64,000 nucleotides of DNA from contig NC_080048.1 in assembly GCF_026212465.1 (NCBI RefSeq), positions 34,496,422 to 34,560,421 on the forward strand. The letters are read 5' to 3'. Numbering within the stretch: the first letter of the stretch is position 1; every line of letters starts with the position of its first letter. A program made the translations under genes and the position numbers. Origin of the DNA: Amaranthus tricolor (taxonomy: Eukaryota; Streptophyta; Magnoliopsida; Caryophyllales; Amaranthaceae). Under the pieces are notes generated by a model. It saw nothing but the letters and a program-made list of their open reading frames with translations. It searched no databases and was not told where the DNA came from. Shown piece after piece: positions 23,161 to 35,773 of the stretch.

Positions 23161-25270
23161 GCAACTAGTATGTTGTTATGTTATGGGGTAGAGCTAAGTG
23201 ATGGCATGAGTGATGAGTCAATTGCTTCTGAAGTTAAATAATTCTCTAGGGTGGCAAATTTATAACAAAATAAGATGATGTCGATATTATTTTAAAAAAA
23301 TTGTGCTTAATGAGACTTGAACTCAGACTCAATGTTGTCATACTATGTAATTTGGACTCGGATACTGGTACATGTTCAAGTATCAGATACATCTAAATAT
23401 TCAATTTTACGCATAAAATGAAGTGTCTAAGTGCCATATCATTGTTCGAATATTAAGGATCGGACACGAGTACATATAGCAAAATGAAGAGTCCTAGTAA
23501 CATAATTGTCATATACCGAAACTCTTATATACTTAAATAGCACATATATTAAAATATTTAGGTATAGGATTTTACACAGAAGTTGAATGTTGTCAGTTGA
23601 TATTATGACTAGGTATAGATCTGCCTGCCCCTGTTCTTTGGGTGAAGATCCAACTTATATTAGGGAGCTATTGGGTAGTTTAAGGAACCCCTTTCATTAC
23701 CTTGACTTGGGTTTAGTCAAGTGAATGTTACACCTTATTAGGTATTCTTTAAAGCAAAGGGATATTATTGAGAATTTGGTGTAAGGAAGTGACTGATCAG
23801 GCCATCAATCAAGAGAGCAATATTGCTTCCCAAGTTGTGTTAGTGGAAAGAAGGATGGCTCTTGCAGGTAGTGTCTTGGTTATAGGGCTTTGATTGGAAT
23901 TATTATAACGATTCGTTTGGAAACGAGTATTTCATTTTAAATTGTAGATTTCAGTCATGTACTAATTACTGAAGAATTCGAGAATGATAAAGGTTTGGAA
24001 AGCCATTCTTAAATTCTTATCTTTAATCATTTTTTAACAATGGTTGATTTGACTCAAATCCAAATTTAATTTTTATTTGACAAACTCAAAATTTGAGTCA
24101 AATCTATATTTTCAAATACAATCATCATTTCTAGACATAGCATAAAGGATTAATTTATCATTCTAACTGTTGATGAGCTTCTTGATGAGTTGGCTTGGAT
24201 ATAAGTGTTTATTCGGATCATCTAGTTGATTTCGATTTAGGTTTTTCGGATCAATTTAAAATCAAATCTTACGTTAGCGGTTTTTTTATTTTTAACTATT
24301 AGACATGGGAAGACTATTGCAAAATTAGAAAATATAATGAATTGGATAAAATAATAAGATGGGAATATGCAATTGTCAATGTTTAGTGATAGATCTAGAA
24401 TTTTAACTATAGTGGATCCTTGATGGACTATAATATTTATAAATGAACTCAGTACTAGGTTACAATATTACATTGCTTATGAGTTACTCCCTTGGCCTAT
24501 TAGAATTAACCTAATAGTATTAGGTGAAATTTAGTGGAATGGAAAATTGAGTTGGAAAATAAAATAAAAAATAAGTGGATTGTAAAAATGAGTAGATAAG
24601 TAAAAAGAGACAATAAGTTTGTGAATGAGATTAAAAAAAAGTAAGACTATTAGAAAAACATGTAAAATAAGTAAGACAGAATGACAAACTTATATAAAAA
24701 AATTGGTGCAAATAAACATGTACAAACTAATGAGTTAGACAAACTAGACATGTAATCTTTTTCTTCTTAAATTCTCTTTCATGCCAAGGATCTAGGGTCT
24801 ATTTTGATGAGCTAATTCAAGCTAAATTTAAATGAAACAAAACTAAAAATTGAGAACAAAAATGATACTTATGAACTTCATGTAGATGTCGTATAACTCT
24901 TTATTAATGAATCACGTATTATTCAAAAAAAAAATTTGAATGAAAATAAACAGAGATAATAGATTCTTGAAACGATTTGTTCATCAAATGCACTTTTTTA
25001 CTTGAGTTTTCACACACAATAATTGTATCATCCCATGTCATTAATTGACTCACCTTTGGTTGAATTAGGATTTGAAACATTTAATATATGCAATATTATA
25101 CTACTTGTTAGCGAGAACAAAGAAAATTTTCAATAATCCTTAGTAACAATCATCATTTTCACTTTAATATAATCGAACAAAAATTAAACTTTATATGACG
25201 AGATATACAAAAATATATTGAGATTTACGTGTGTTTGCTTTCAAAGTGTTAGGCCGATGAAATTAATAAA
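23161..25270. other. Intergenic, no gene; faint repeat debris
   Basis: AT-rich. A possible Stowaway-type terminus (CTCCCTTGGCCTATTAGAA) occurs at about 24485 without a clear partner. The segment 23590-23900 is less AT-rich and may be TE-derived, but I cannot place it. Confidence 0.4.
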
Positions 25271-25271
25271 A

Positions 25272-26282
25272 TGAGTAGAAGGGAAATGCAATGATTATAT
25301 CAAAGTAAAAAGTGAAGAATCTTATCATTTACTATAAAGATTAATTTCATCGCTATTTTTTGTAGAGTTTCTTTAATCTATCTTCAAATAAAAGATAAGA
25401 TGCGGAGAGAGATGCATAATATATGATTTCTTAATTAGTAGAATTTTAAAGTCAAGACATCATAATTTGTTGATGTTGGTTCTCATCCATCCAAAGTCCA
25501 AACATCTAATTAATATACCTTTGAAAAATGAGTAAAAATGCTAAACTTTTGTCTTAGAACAATTAGAGCATATTGCATAGTTTAATTGTAAGCTTTGAAA
25601 ATGAGTAAAAATGCTTGACGTTTATCTTGGAACAGTTGGAGCATATTGCATTGGGCATTTTGAAGAAGGCATAAGCTTCCTATAAGAAAATGACAAATTA
25701 TGAGTAAAAATGATTAGAAAGGAAATACAATGAAATGTTAAAGTAAAAGGTGAAGAATCTTATCATCTACCAGAAAGATTAATTTCATCTTTTTTTTTTA
25801 TAGAGATTTTTTAGTCTATCTTCGAATAAAGCAGAAAGAATAATTTCATCTTTTTTTTTATAGAGATTTTTTAGTCTATCTTCGAATAAAATTTTAGATG
25901 CGGAGGCATCATACATGATTTCTTAGTTACTAGAACTTGAAAGTCAAGACATCATAATTTGTTGATGTTGCTTCTCAATCATACGAAGTCCAAATGTATA
26001 ATTAAATACCTTGACAAATGAGTAAAAATGCTGATTTTTTTCTTGGAACAATTAGAGCATATTGCATTGTTGAAGTTTAAGCTTTCAAAAGTGAGTAAAA
26101 TGCTTGACTTTTATCTTGGAGCAATTGGAGCGTATTGCATTGAGCGTTTTAATATTAACCATCACATGAAAGGAGTTGTCAGTCATCACTCATTAAAGCG
26201 CTCAAACTAGCATTATAACGCTTGAAAGAGCGCCCTTTGAAGAAGGCATAAGCTTCCTACAAGAAAATGCCAAATTATGGGT
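25272..26282. repeat. Nested tandem duplication, two units of about 440 and 570 bp
   Basis: Unit 1 (about 25272-25712) and unit 2 (about 25713-26282) share the order: AGTGAAGAATCTTATCAT, a T-run with TAGAG, AAGTCAAGACATCATAATTT, AGTAAAAATGCT, and GAAGGCATAAGCTTCCTA. Inside unit 2 a segment of about 57 bases ending TCTATCTTCGAATAAA is itself doubled (about 25770-25888). Each unit also contains two copies of a GAGTAAAAATGCT...AGAGCATATTGCAT module. Non-coding. Confidence 0.75.
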
Positions 26283-28140
26283 GACCTTATGCTCAAACAA
26301 GCAAGTTGTTCCAATTACATCTACTAATATCCATTGGTTGTTCCAAGTTGAGGCCCTATTTCATTTGCTTATATATGGGCTGTAAATCAAGACAAGCCAG
26401 GCTTTAGGCATACTATCCTTATTTCCTATATTACTTATTTAACTTTGTGATTACCCTCTATACTAATGTTTAGTTTGTGAGATTGTTCGAGAAACTACAT
26501 CACTAAGTTCTATTCAGAGCACTATGTTATTCGATTAAAAAACTCACATCATGTTTGAGTATCTACCTCAGCTAAATCATAGAAACTTACAATATTTTTG
26601 ATCCAAAATAAAATGTTGACGTGTCTATTATATCAAATTTGACAAAACAACATTAACCATTTGCCTACCATGTAGAATAGTTAGAAGTTTAGGGTCATTA
26701 GACGAATTAAAAAAATATTTATTACTTCTCCATATGAAATTTCTCCATTAATAAAGATTACATTGAAATATAAAGCAACTATAAGACCATGAATTAATTC
26801 TATATCTCCCATAACTTTTATATCAAAAACTATTTTTTTGTTTACCTTTTCATTTAGATCCACTTATCAACAAGAAATAAAAAAAGTTCACACTTTCAGT
26901 TTATATTTCTTTTAAATTGTGTATATTTCTATAAAAAAATAAAAGACAGTAAAAAACACTTAGCATGCATCGAAAAGAAATAACTAAAGTCATCTACATT
27001 TCTACAAAAAAAAATTTTAAAATTTAATTCAAAATTATTTCTATTATAGAACAAAAATTTGATTCAAATTCAGAGTGCATTGAAATAGTATTTCAATACG
27101 TAAAAACACCAACTATAACTATTTTGAATAGCCACTATTACTTGTTCAAACGCATACTATAACCATTTCAAATACTTACTACAGCTAATTAAAATGTCTA
27201 CTTCATTAAAAAGTAACACTTCAATACGCAAAAACGCCATTGCAAAATCTTCGAAACATAAGCCTATTTTCAATCTTAACTCTAGTCAACCAAATCTCAA
27301 TCTTGATGGAATCATAATTCAGATTTTCTTTATTTAATGGCGAAAATTAAATTGGAGAAGATGGTGGGTAGACATAAATAACTCGATAGAGAAATTGATT
27401 TTAATGGTGAAAATCAAATTGAAGAAGATAAAGGTACACAAGAATGACTTGATGGAGAAGATAGATAAGAGCTATGGATGAAGAAGAAGGAAAGGTATCC
27501 TTAAATATAGACATTGTCATGATTAAAAACATTTTATTTGGTTTTTTATTTTTATTTTTTGAAAATTCGGCAGACCAAATTATAAAAAGAGACCGTCTTT
27601 CTCAATAATTGACGTGAGCAAAAAATGGATTGAATATTTAGGGCTGACCCTGAGATTTTAGGGTTCGGATCGAAAAATAAATTATGGGCCTTAACTATAA
27701 AATATATATTTATAATTACAAATTTATAATATAAAAAATGTTACACTCCAATAATAGAGCTCGATATTATCCGTTTTTTGTTTGATAATCATGCATTTAT
27801 AATTCAATAATTAGTAAATAAGATAATAGTTATTATTAATATCACTTTGACTTAGTGGTTAAATTTATAATTTAATTACATAAGGTCTCAAATTTAATGC
27901 ATATAAAGACAAAATTTATCTACTTTTTTTTCATAGGCCCTGAGCGCAAGCCCTTTTACCCCTTGGGGCCGGCAGAATACTCGAACTTAGCAAAGTCCAA
28001 ATACAATTAATGGCATGGTCAAATCTCATGTTACCAAGTAAAACAAACAACAAGGAAGAAAGTCAAACTTCAAAAATCCAAGTACCCCTTAATTAGGCAA
28101 TTACTCAATAGTTGACCCGGCCCAGACAACGTCAGGAATT
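26283..28140. other. Intergenic; small tandem duplication and TE-like ends
   Basis: A unit of about 68 bases is doubled at 27331-27460 (TTTAATGGYGAAAATYAAATTG). No coding sequence is supported. See the separate entry for the element-like segment 27640-27972. Confidence 0.45.
27640..27972. mobile_element. Possible non-autonomous TIR element with Pol III-like boxes
   Basis: The left edge (AGGGCTGACCCTGAGATTTT) and the right edge (reverse-complemented TGCCGGCCCCAAGGGG followed by TAAAAGGGC) are roughly inverted. The interior contains TGACTTAGTGGT and AGGTCTCAAATTT, resembling A and B boxes. Family and exact borders are unclear. Confidence 0.35.
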
Positions 28141-28144
28141 TCTA

Positions 28145-28153
28145 AAACCCTAA
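28145..28153 (+). promoter_or_regulatory. Telo-box AAACCCTAA
   Basis: The motif lies about 100 bases before the ATG at 28248. Telo-boxes are common in promoters of plant ribosome-biogenesis and growth genes. Use here is inferred. Confidence 0.45.
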
Positions 28154-28181
28154 AACCCCCTTTCCACAAATCACAATTTCT

Positions 28182-28182
<1 letters not shown>

Positions 28183-28214
<32 letters not shown>
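28183..28214 (+). repeat. (CT)16 tract in the 5' leader
   Basis: Pure CT dinucleotide run 33 bases upstream of the start codon. Such tracts are frequent in plant 5' UTRs and core promoters. Confidence 0.85.
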
Positions 28215-28220
<6 letters not shown>

Positions 28221-28247
28221 TCTCTTCTTAAGCTCCAACAGTCTACT

Positions 28248-31200
28248 ATGGCGTCACAACTGCTTACTTATAGCTCTTCTTCAATGGAGATTTTTTTCTC
28301 CTCTTTACTGGATTCTCTCAACCTTGAAGTTGCTCTTCTTTCTCTTCAATCTGTTGCCTTCTTACAGAGAATATTTCTCTTTTGTTTGGTAAATTTCCTC
28401 GTCTTTTTCTAATGTGAAGCTATTTTTTTTCCTTCAATTCTAGGGTTTGTTGCGTTTTTATGGGAATTTCGCTTGTGGGTTTAATCTTTTAGCAAGTGGG
28501 TTCCCTTTATATTCAGATTTTTTTTTTGTTTTTTTGGCTAATTGTTGACATTTGAGAATTGGTTCAGTTTTAGCATATTATTTTTAATGTTCTTTATGAT
28601 CTTAGCTATGAGAATCTGATATGTTAATGAGAAAGCTCGAGGCTTCGAACATGAGATACGTTTATGCGATGTGTTTTGCTAAAATTGAAATTTGGGCGTT
28701 TATATTTTTGTGGCCATTGATAGTTTGAACTTTCCCTGTTGGCATTGAGCTCCTGTTAGAAATCTAATTTTGAAGGAATTTAAGTAGTTTAATCACATTT
28801 TAGGGCAAAAGTTGAGGTGTTAGTGAATATACTCTGGTTTGTGTCATTTGGCAAGTGAAGCTGGTGTTTAAGTGATGGAGGGCGGACATTTTCATATCAA
28901 CATACAAAGTATTTAGGTGAGGGGAGCAAAAATAGTAGAAATTTTAGGGTATTTAAGAAGTTTTGTTATGTTGACAGCGAGACTAACGGGTTATGTAGAT
29001 TGAAGTGAAGTAAAATAATACTATATTTTTCTTATTTTTAAGGCGAGCCATGGCCAAATATTGTCCTAAGGTAGCTTCATTCTGTAATTGGCTCTTCAAA
29101 TTTGGTATTGCCCACTGCCACGTGATTCACTAATCTCCTTGCTAGTCGCGAATCTAGAAAAAGCGAATCGTGGTTATGCTATTTTAGGGTCATTTTGAGT
29201 TAATTGCGAATTAAAAAAAGCGAATTAACTGGCGAATTATGTTACACTGGTACTCTCTTTACACAACTGTATGAAGTAAATTGGTTTTTTTGTTTACTCA
29301 CCTCAGTGTTGGGAAATGATGGATTCTAAGGTTCTAACATAAAGATAGGAATGAAAAAGTTTGGGTATAAAGTATTAACTCTTCCGTGTACTTTTGGTGA
29401 CATGTTTGAATACTTGAATGAATGCTATGTTGTTGACTTATGGCTTTGTTTGTATAATGAGAAGATGTAATTAAAGAGAAGAAAGAAAGGTATCTGGGAT
29501 CATAACTGGTGTAGGAGGGGACATGAGGCTCAATTTCGTTTGCATGCTTTTAATTTGAGACTTTCAATTGTTGTTTTAACTTCCGTTTGCATACGTTTTT
29601 TCCTATTATATTTTCTGGAAAAATAGTGAAAATTCCCATCTCTTCCCTTCATTTTCTGCATCAAAGTCCAAGAAACTTTTTGTTCCAGTGTCATATGGTT
29701 TATGTTCACCCCGGCATTGGAAAGTTCTGTTGTGTGACTAAAACATGCTAAGATTTATAGTCTGCCTTTGAAAGTATCTTTTTGTGAATTCATAAAAAAA
29801 GATATCTGTAATTGGACCGCTATTATAAGAATTAATTGTATAAAATAAAATCTCTGTATGGTATTATTTTTGTTTAAATTTAAATTTAAAGAAAGAAATG
29901 AAAACCTTCATCCATTGGGCCGATTTGACCCTGACATGACTAAGCCTAAAATGTCTCAAGTTAAAATAATTTGGTCCTAAACCTACTTGTTCGGTTGTTT
30001 TTAATATATCTAATCACACTCCATCTGAGTTCCATCATAAAACACCATCTAATCTTTATGGGGTGGAAATGGTTATGAAATCAGATTAGTTGTTAAAAGG
30101 ATCAATCGAAGCTCACCGTAATATGCATTATCAGAGTTCATTTAAATTGGGATTTGGTTAACTCTCAGACAAGTACTTCCGATTATCATAATCCTAAAAA
30201 CTACTATTAAACACCATCTAATCTTTATGGGGTGGAAATGGTTATGAAATCAGATTAGTTGTTAAAAGGATCAATCGAAGCTCACCGTAATATGCATTAT
30301 CAGAGTTCATTTAAAGTGGGATTTGGTTAACTCTCAGACAAGTACTTCCGATTATCATAATCCTAAAAACTACTATTAAACAACTTTTAATGTCTTCCGA
30401 GTTAAACTCTGTTTGCTTGTTGAGTGAGGATGAGAGTTGTCATAGGCTATGTCATGGGCTATATACTCTATGATGAGTTTCTTGAAATATTTAAATCATT
30501 GAAACGCCAAATATGGAACTATTAACGTATTGCGTTTTGAATTGTTTGTACTGAAACGGTACAAAAATATGATTCAAAACACTAAAACATTTGTTGTTTC
30601 TGGCTTGCATTAAGGTGAGAATTTTTGTCTTTTTTTCTTTTTCTTTTTCTTTTTTGTATGTTGTGGTTATATTATGTTTTTGTACCTTATTTTGATGGGG
30701 CTAAAGATTTATAGTTCCTTGGTTTTAGATTATAATGTACAATAGTTATTTAAACATGTGCAGTGCAATTCTTATTTATATGGAATTGTACATGGTGTTT
30801 GCTACCAAAGGTGAATCTGAAACAATCTCTTTGTTAGTATTATCACTAACAAGAGTAAGATTGCGTACATTTGTGAGGACTTTTGATATACGATTAGTAC
30901 TATGGTTGTATTTCTACTTATCATCAATGTATGCGGACAACACCATGATCCTATCTAAGGTTCTAGTGCATTAGATTATTTTTCCTAAATTTCTGAAGCA
31001 CTATATCAACATTTCTCGTCTCTTGTTTGATCTCTCGTGTGGAACTGAATTTCGTTTTGTGTAATATTGATTTAGATGTTTTATTTAAGTGAACTCTATC
31101 CTGCTGATTTTGCTGTTTAATGATTTCTGATTCCGAGTTTGTTCCCCTTCTTTTTTTCGTTATTTCTATTTTGGGATGTCTTTTGCAAATCATCTCTTTG

Positions 31201-31735
31201 GGAGAACACAGAAATTTTAGCCTTTGTCTGATTTTCTTCTTTTTTTTTGACTCGAGCGTTCCAGACTGTTGAATGTCTCACAGATAACGAGCTTCTCCGG
31301 AACAAATGGTATTCACAAAACATTCACATCCTATCACTACTCTAAGGGAATTATAAGGATTGTAGTATTATTCATTGACTTTACGCTTTCTTCTGGTTTG
31401 ACAGGCTTTCTCTATCCCAAATACATGAAGTAAAAAAAGCCGATGATGAGGCCAAGGATGCTAGTGACTCAGAGAACGATGATGAGGATGACGATGATGA
31501 AGATGGTGAGGATGATGGTGATGATGATGATGATGAAGACTTTTCTGGAGATGATGAGAGTGACGATGAAGGAGATCCAGATGAAGATACGGCCAATGGT
31601 GGTGGTGGAAGCGATGACGATGATGATGATGAGGATGATGAAGACAACGACGACGATGAAGATGATGATGAAGAGGAGGACGAAGATGACGATGAAGATG
31701 AAAAACAACAACCACCTCAGAAAAAGAAGAAATGA
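28248..31735 (+). CDS. Highly acidic protein with C-terminal Lys cluster (171 aa, 3 exons)
   Basis: Exons: 28248-28388, 31265-31308, 31405-31735; 516 nt in all, in frame throughout. Donors are TTTG/GTAAAT and AATG/GTATTC; acceptors are TTCCAG/AC and GACAG/GC. Residues 1-47 are Ser/Leu-rich. Residues 48-62 contain TVECLTDNELLRNKW. From about residue 65 a SQIHEVKKADDEAKD segment leads into a run of about 90 residues that is mostly Asp and Glu, with a Gly patch. The end is QQPPQKKKK, a possible nuclear localisation signal. Plant proteins of this layout are annotated under uninformative names; function is unknown. An acidic chaperone-like or nucleolar role is inference. Intron 1 is 2.9 kb and contains a recent 169-bp tandem duplication. 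Exon 1 is the least certain part, and an extra small exon cannot be excluded. Confidence 0.75.
30040..30377. repeat. Tandem duplication, 2 x 169 bp, nearly identical
   Basis: The 169-base unit starting AACACCATCTAATC at about 30041 repeats at about 30210 with one visible difference (AAATTGGG against AAAGTGGG). It lies in intron 1 of the acidic-protein gene. The near identity implies a recent event. Confidence 0.92.
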
Positions 31736-33301
31736 GAGTTGAGTTGTTATATTTACTCCTTCCCCTTTTTTTCCTTCCTCTTTTAGATTTTATCATTGGT
31801 GGTGGGTCTTTGTTTCCTATTTAGGATTTTGGTTGATAAAATTAGTTTGTGTGGTTTGCATTAGTGTTTTAACGTTAGTTTTAGATGGGGAAGAACATTC
31901 TTTGTTGTTTTTCAATGAATGATCAAACTTCTTTGTTAGGCGTTAGTTCTTTATTGCTTTTTTAAATATAGTGTTGGATGAGAAAACAGAAAGGGTTAGG
32001 TGTGAATCAAATCCAGAACCTTTTTTGAAATGTGTTATTTGCCGTCAAACTGAGATAAGACTTGATTTTCGCTAATTTCGACTTATTTAAGTCCCCTTTT
32101 TATCAGTGAATGGATTCCCTCCTAAGCTCTGAAGGACGTTTGCCTTGAAATGAAAATCCGAGATACAAACATTTTTAGAATCTTTTTCATTGTAAGTTTA
32201 GCTCTCCACTCAACCTCGTGTATGTATGGTTTGATTGCGGCAACCAGAACACTTCTTTAAGCGTTTGACTAGTTCCATCTCTTAGAAGGGAGGCCATTCT
32301 TGTCCTTTTAACACCAGCAGTCAAGGAATCGATTTCTCTAAGCAAATCTTGCTAAAGTCGTATTTGCAAGGAGAAGCCGATGAATTTCTCAAAGCGAATT
32401 TTAAATACAAATTATCACACGTTTAATTTTAAAAGAATTCCAATGGTTTGAACTATTTTAGAGACTAGGAAATGAAACGTGGAAGCAAATGACACCAATC
32501 ATGAACAAATTTCAAGTTTTAAAGCTTTTGAAGTAGATGTTTGAGCTTAATTAGTTGGTTTACATTTTATATATGTTTGAATAGTTGTATATCACCATTT
32601 GGACGAGTAAATAGAAGCTAAGTCGAATTATTCAGAAATTTAAGATTTTATTGTCGTATCCGATACTCTTTTAAGATTTGGCATGGCTGTAAGCCATCCA
32701 TATTAATGACCCTTAACTAAGGTCACTTATGATCTTAAAACATTAATAAGTTATTCTTCGAGAGAAAGCCGAAGAGCTTTCTATCCTATCTTTCTTTCTC
32801 AAACACAAACCCTAGATATCTCTTCAATTCATCTAACTTCACATCAATCAAAGTACTAGAGGACAGTCTTTGCCTACGCCAACTAAGCCTGCAAAATTAA
32901 CTCATCCTTCTATCCTTTCCGTCCTTCTGCTAATAAAAATATCACAACACAAAATCCTTAATTTCTTTCACTTTACCTAAATTCTAATGGATTCATCAAC
33001 TTCTTTTTATTTCTTCTGATTCCAAAAATTCTGTACCCTAAAACACATCTCCATCTTTCCATATGCCTGCTATCAATTCTTTCTAAACGTTAAAAACATT
33101 CTTAATCTATCTTCTATCTTAACCCCAGCATGAGCCTAGTGCTAAATTGTGTAACATCCAATTTGTGACACACGGTGCTACACCACTTCTAGAACATACA
33201 ACACTTGCTTGTGCCCAAGATTTCCTTTAGTAGTTGCATCCCAACAGCACGCTATAAGTGTTATAGAAAGCCCAACATCTCCGAGCTCCCTCAAACACCC
33301 A
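31736..33301. other. 3' flank of the acidic-protein gene, then intergenic
   Basis: About 250 bases of likely 3' UTR are followed by AT-rich DNA with no supported frame. Confidence 0.45.
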
Positions 33302-33498
33302 TAGTGATGGCCATGGGCAGGTTATCCGGAATCGAACTTGTCCCGAACCGCCAAAAAACCACTCCAGAATCGGAATCATCTGTGATAGGTTCCGAACCAA
33401 CACAAATCGCAAACCGTTAAGGCTAAAAAAAAACTGACGGACCGTGGAACTGTAGGCTGTAGGCAGGAACCGTCAAAACTAGACCATGGCCATCACTA
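33302..33498. mobile_element. hAT-like MITE, 197 bp
   Basis: Terminal inverted repeats TAGTGATGGCCATGG are perfect over 15 bases at both ends. The interior has GGAACC/GGTTCC-type inverted motifs. TAG-starting termini suggest hAT, but no clear 8-bp target duplication is visible, so class assignment is tentative. Confidence 0.6.
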
Positions 33499-33669
33499 TT
33501 TTTTCCTTCTTTTTAGTAAGTATTTTAATAACGAATGAAAAACAATGAATTTCGATAATAATCAACAAAGGTACTTTCACATTATTAAAGTACTCTATAT
33601 GATTTTTTATTTTTATATTTAAAGGAAAAAAAGAATTGAACCGATGGTCCCATCCGTCCAACTCAGTAG

Positions 33670-35207
33670 TTGTGAAGACTCAACTCTCTTAATGCTAAGA
33701 GGAGATTGAAGACTTAATTCTCTTGAATGATGATAATTCAAAACACATATTGTTTAAACAAATAAATTAAGTAATTACATTTAATTGTTTAAGTAAGTCT
33801 AAAATCATATTTGATATACATTTGATAAGTAATATATGTTTAAGTTCGAAGTCAATGGAATATGCTTAAAGAACTTAAGTTTATTTTATAAGTCTTGAAA
33901 TACGTTTCAAAGTCTTGAAGATAATTACGTTTACAATCAGGTTAGTTTCGTAATTACATTTGAAATATTTTAATAGGTCAATGTTCCTTGAAATTACATT
34001 TGAAATATTTTAATAGGTCAATGTTCCTTGAAATTATATTTGAAATATTTTAATAGGTCAAGGTTCATTAAAATTAACATTGGATATTATTTGAATTATT
34101 GTTGAATATTTTACTACACGTTTTTTGCTTAACGTTTAAATATTTTATATTTGAACTTAGATTTAAATATGTGGTTAAAATTAATTTGATAAATAAATAT
34201 AGTACAAGGTACACATGTTTTATTATTAATTGTACACGGCTATATTTAATAATTATGCAAGATCTAGATTTTCTATTATTTGGATGAGATTTGAATTTAT
34301 ACTAAAAATAGAAAATGAGATTTGAATTAATGCTAAAAAATAGGAATTAATTTAAATGGTTATTTAAATGTTGATAAATCTGGTTTATGCTTATTATTCA
34401 TTATCTTGTATAAGTACTAACGTGGCAGCATAGCATTGGACAATTACAAACACAATGACGAAATTATTATTAAGCTGTCAGTACACGTCAGTCTGAAGAT
34501 AACCTCAAGATCTTGAAGTCAGGTGCTGAATGACCAGGTCAACAGAAAATAACGGATAGGAGCCTTCTTGTTTTTGAAGATGTGTTGAGGCGTAACACTA
34601 TATATATGAGGCTTCATTTTAGAACTAAGACACACCTCTTCTTACAACTTTCTCTCTTGACTTAAGATTTAGAAATTCTCTAAGTGTCTAAAGAGTTGTA
34701 ATTCTTAGTTCATCTAACTCTTACATTTGTAATAGACTTAAGAGTTCAAAAAGAGTTAGATTAAGTTTAATACGCCTAATCAAGAATACTTTTCAAAGTG
34801 TTCAACTTGTGAATCTCTATTGTGAGATTTGGATTTTGCTTTTATTAAAGGGACTTGTAATACGGTTCTTCAAGGGGAAGAACGTGGTGAGAGGAGATAG
34901 TGAGATTTTCTTGGTTGTATTAAAGTCGGATTAATAAAAGGCGTTGATATCCTACGGGTTGAAAGAGAACCCATAGGCGGGGAGTAGGTTAGTTAGAACC
35001 GAACCTCGTTAACATATCGTGTGTTATTCTTTAAAGTTTATTTTCCGCACATACGATTAGTGTTTATGAATTAGCTCAAAGCTGTTTCAGAAGACAGTTT
35101 TGACAGACTCCTCAAACTCTTGAGACAAACTGCCAGAAAAGTTTTAAAAGCCCAAACTCTCTATTCACCCCCCCTCTAGAGAGTATTTAACCTCCTATTA
35201 ATTTTCA
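33670..35207 (+). repeat. Copia 5' LTR of a truncated element (left border uncertain)
   Basis: The right border is firm: the LTR ends TTTTCA at 35207, two bases before a perfect PBS. TATATATA at about 34595 is a likely promoter. The left border may lie near a TGTGAAGACTC at about 33670, but this is a guess. No 3' LTR is seen, because the element is cut off after the first part of gag. Confidence 0.6.
33952..34071. repeat. Three tandem 40-bp units inside the LTR
   Basis: AATTACATTTGAAATATTTT begins units at 33952, 33992 and 34032. The third is slightly diverged, and a degenerate fourth may follow. Confidence 0.85.
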
Positions 35208-35209
35208 TT

Positions 35210-35221
35210 TGGTATCAGAGC
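35210..35221 (+). other. Primer-binding site (initiator Met tRNA)
   Basis: TGGTATCAGAGC, complementary to the 3' end of plant initiator Met tRNA and typical of copia elements, directly after the LTR end. Confidence 0.9.
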
Positions 35222-35253
35222 AAGGTTTCACACAAAACGATTAATATCTTGTG

Positions 35254-35412
35254 ATGGATCCAATAGGAGAAGGGTTGTTTGCTCAAGGACGTTCGTGTTC
35301 AAGACCACCTTTGTTTTGCGGTACAAATTTCTCACATTGGAAAACTTTGATGAAAATGTTTGTGATTGATCAAGATATGGAACTTTGGGAAATCATAACT
35401 AAGACGGATTTA
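35254..35412 (+). pseudogene. Copia gag N-terminus, truncated
   Basis: The ATG lies 32 bases after the PBS. The peptide has the usual gag start: Pro-Pro-Leu-Phe-Cys-Gly, then Phe-Ser-His-Trp-Lys, then Met-Lys-Met-Phe, then a Glu-Leu-Trp-Glu-Ile block. Homology ends at about 35412, and unrelated DNA follows to the P450 gene. The rest of gag and all of pol are absent. Confidence 0.75.
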
Positions 35413-35773
35413 TTGGTTCATAGTTTTAGGCCTTTGTTTTTTACCTTATTTAAAGCTTATTAGTTTCTTTTAAACACGGCTAAATTGCTGTGTTCTTAAT
35501 CCTCCATAAACTCATACACTTAAGTCACAATTCATTTATTTAGCCTTCAAAAAAGTTAGACATAAAAACTCTAACTCATACTTATGATCTAACTTGAAAG
35601 GGAGTAGAGATTTGTTAAGTTACGAAATACGAAAATGAGATATAATCGCTAATCTAATTATAAATATTACTCTAATACATTCAAAAACAAGACTTAATGA
35701 TATTTTACAAACTTCATTTAGTTATTGCATTTCTAACAAAGCCCGTGAGGAAATCGAAAAAAACTTAGTTGAT

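Noticed and set aside
31381..31796. Ser-rich and His-rich frames on the minus strand
   Set aside because: They are antisense or out-of-frame shadows of the Asp/Glu codons in exon 3 of the acidic-protein gene.
33952..34071. Possible CRISPR-like array
   Set aside because: Three adjacent 40-base units without spacers in a plant LTR; a simple tandem repeat.
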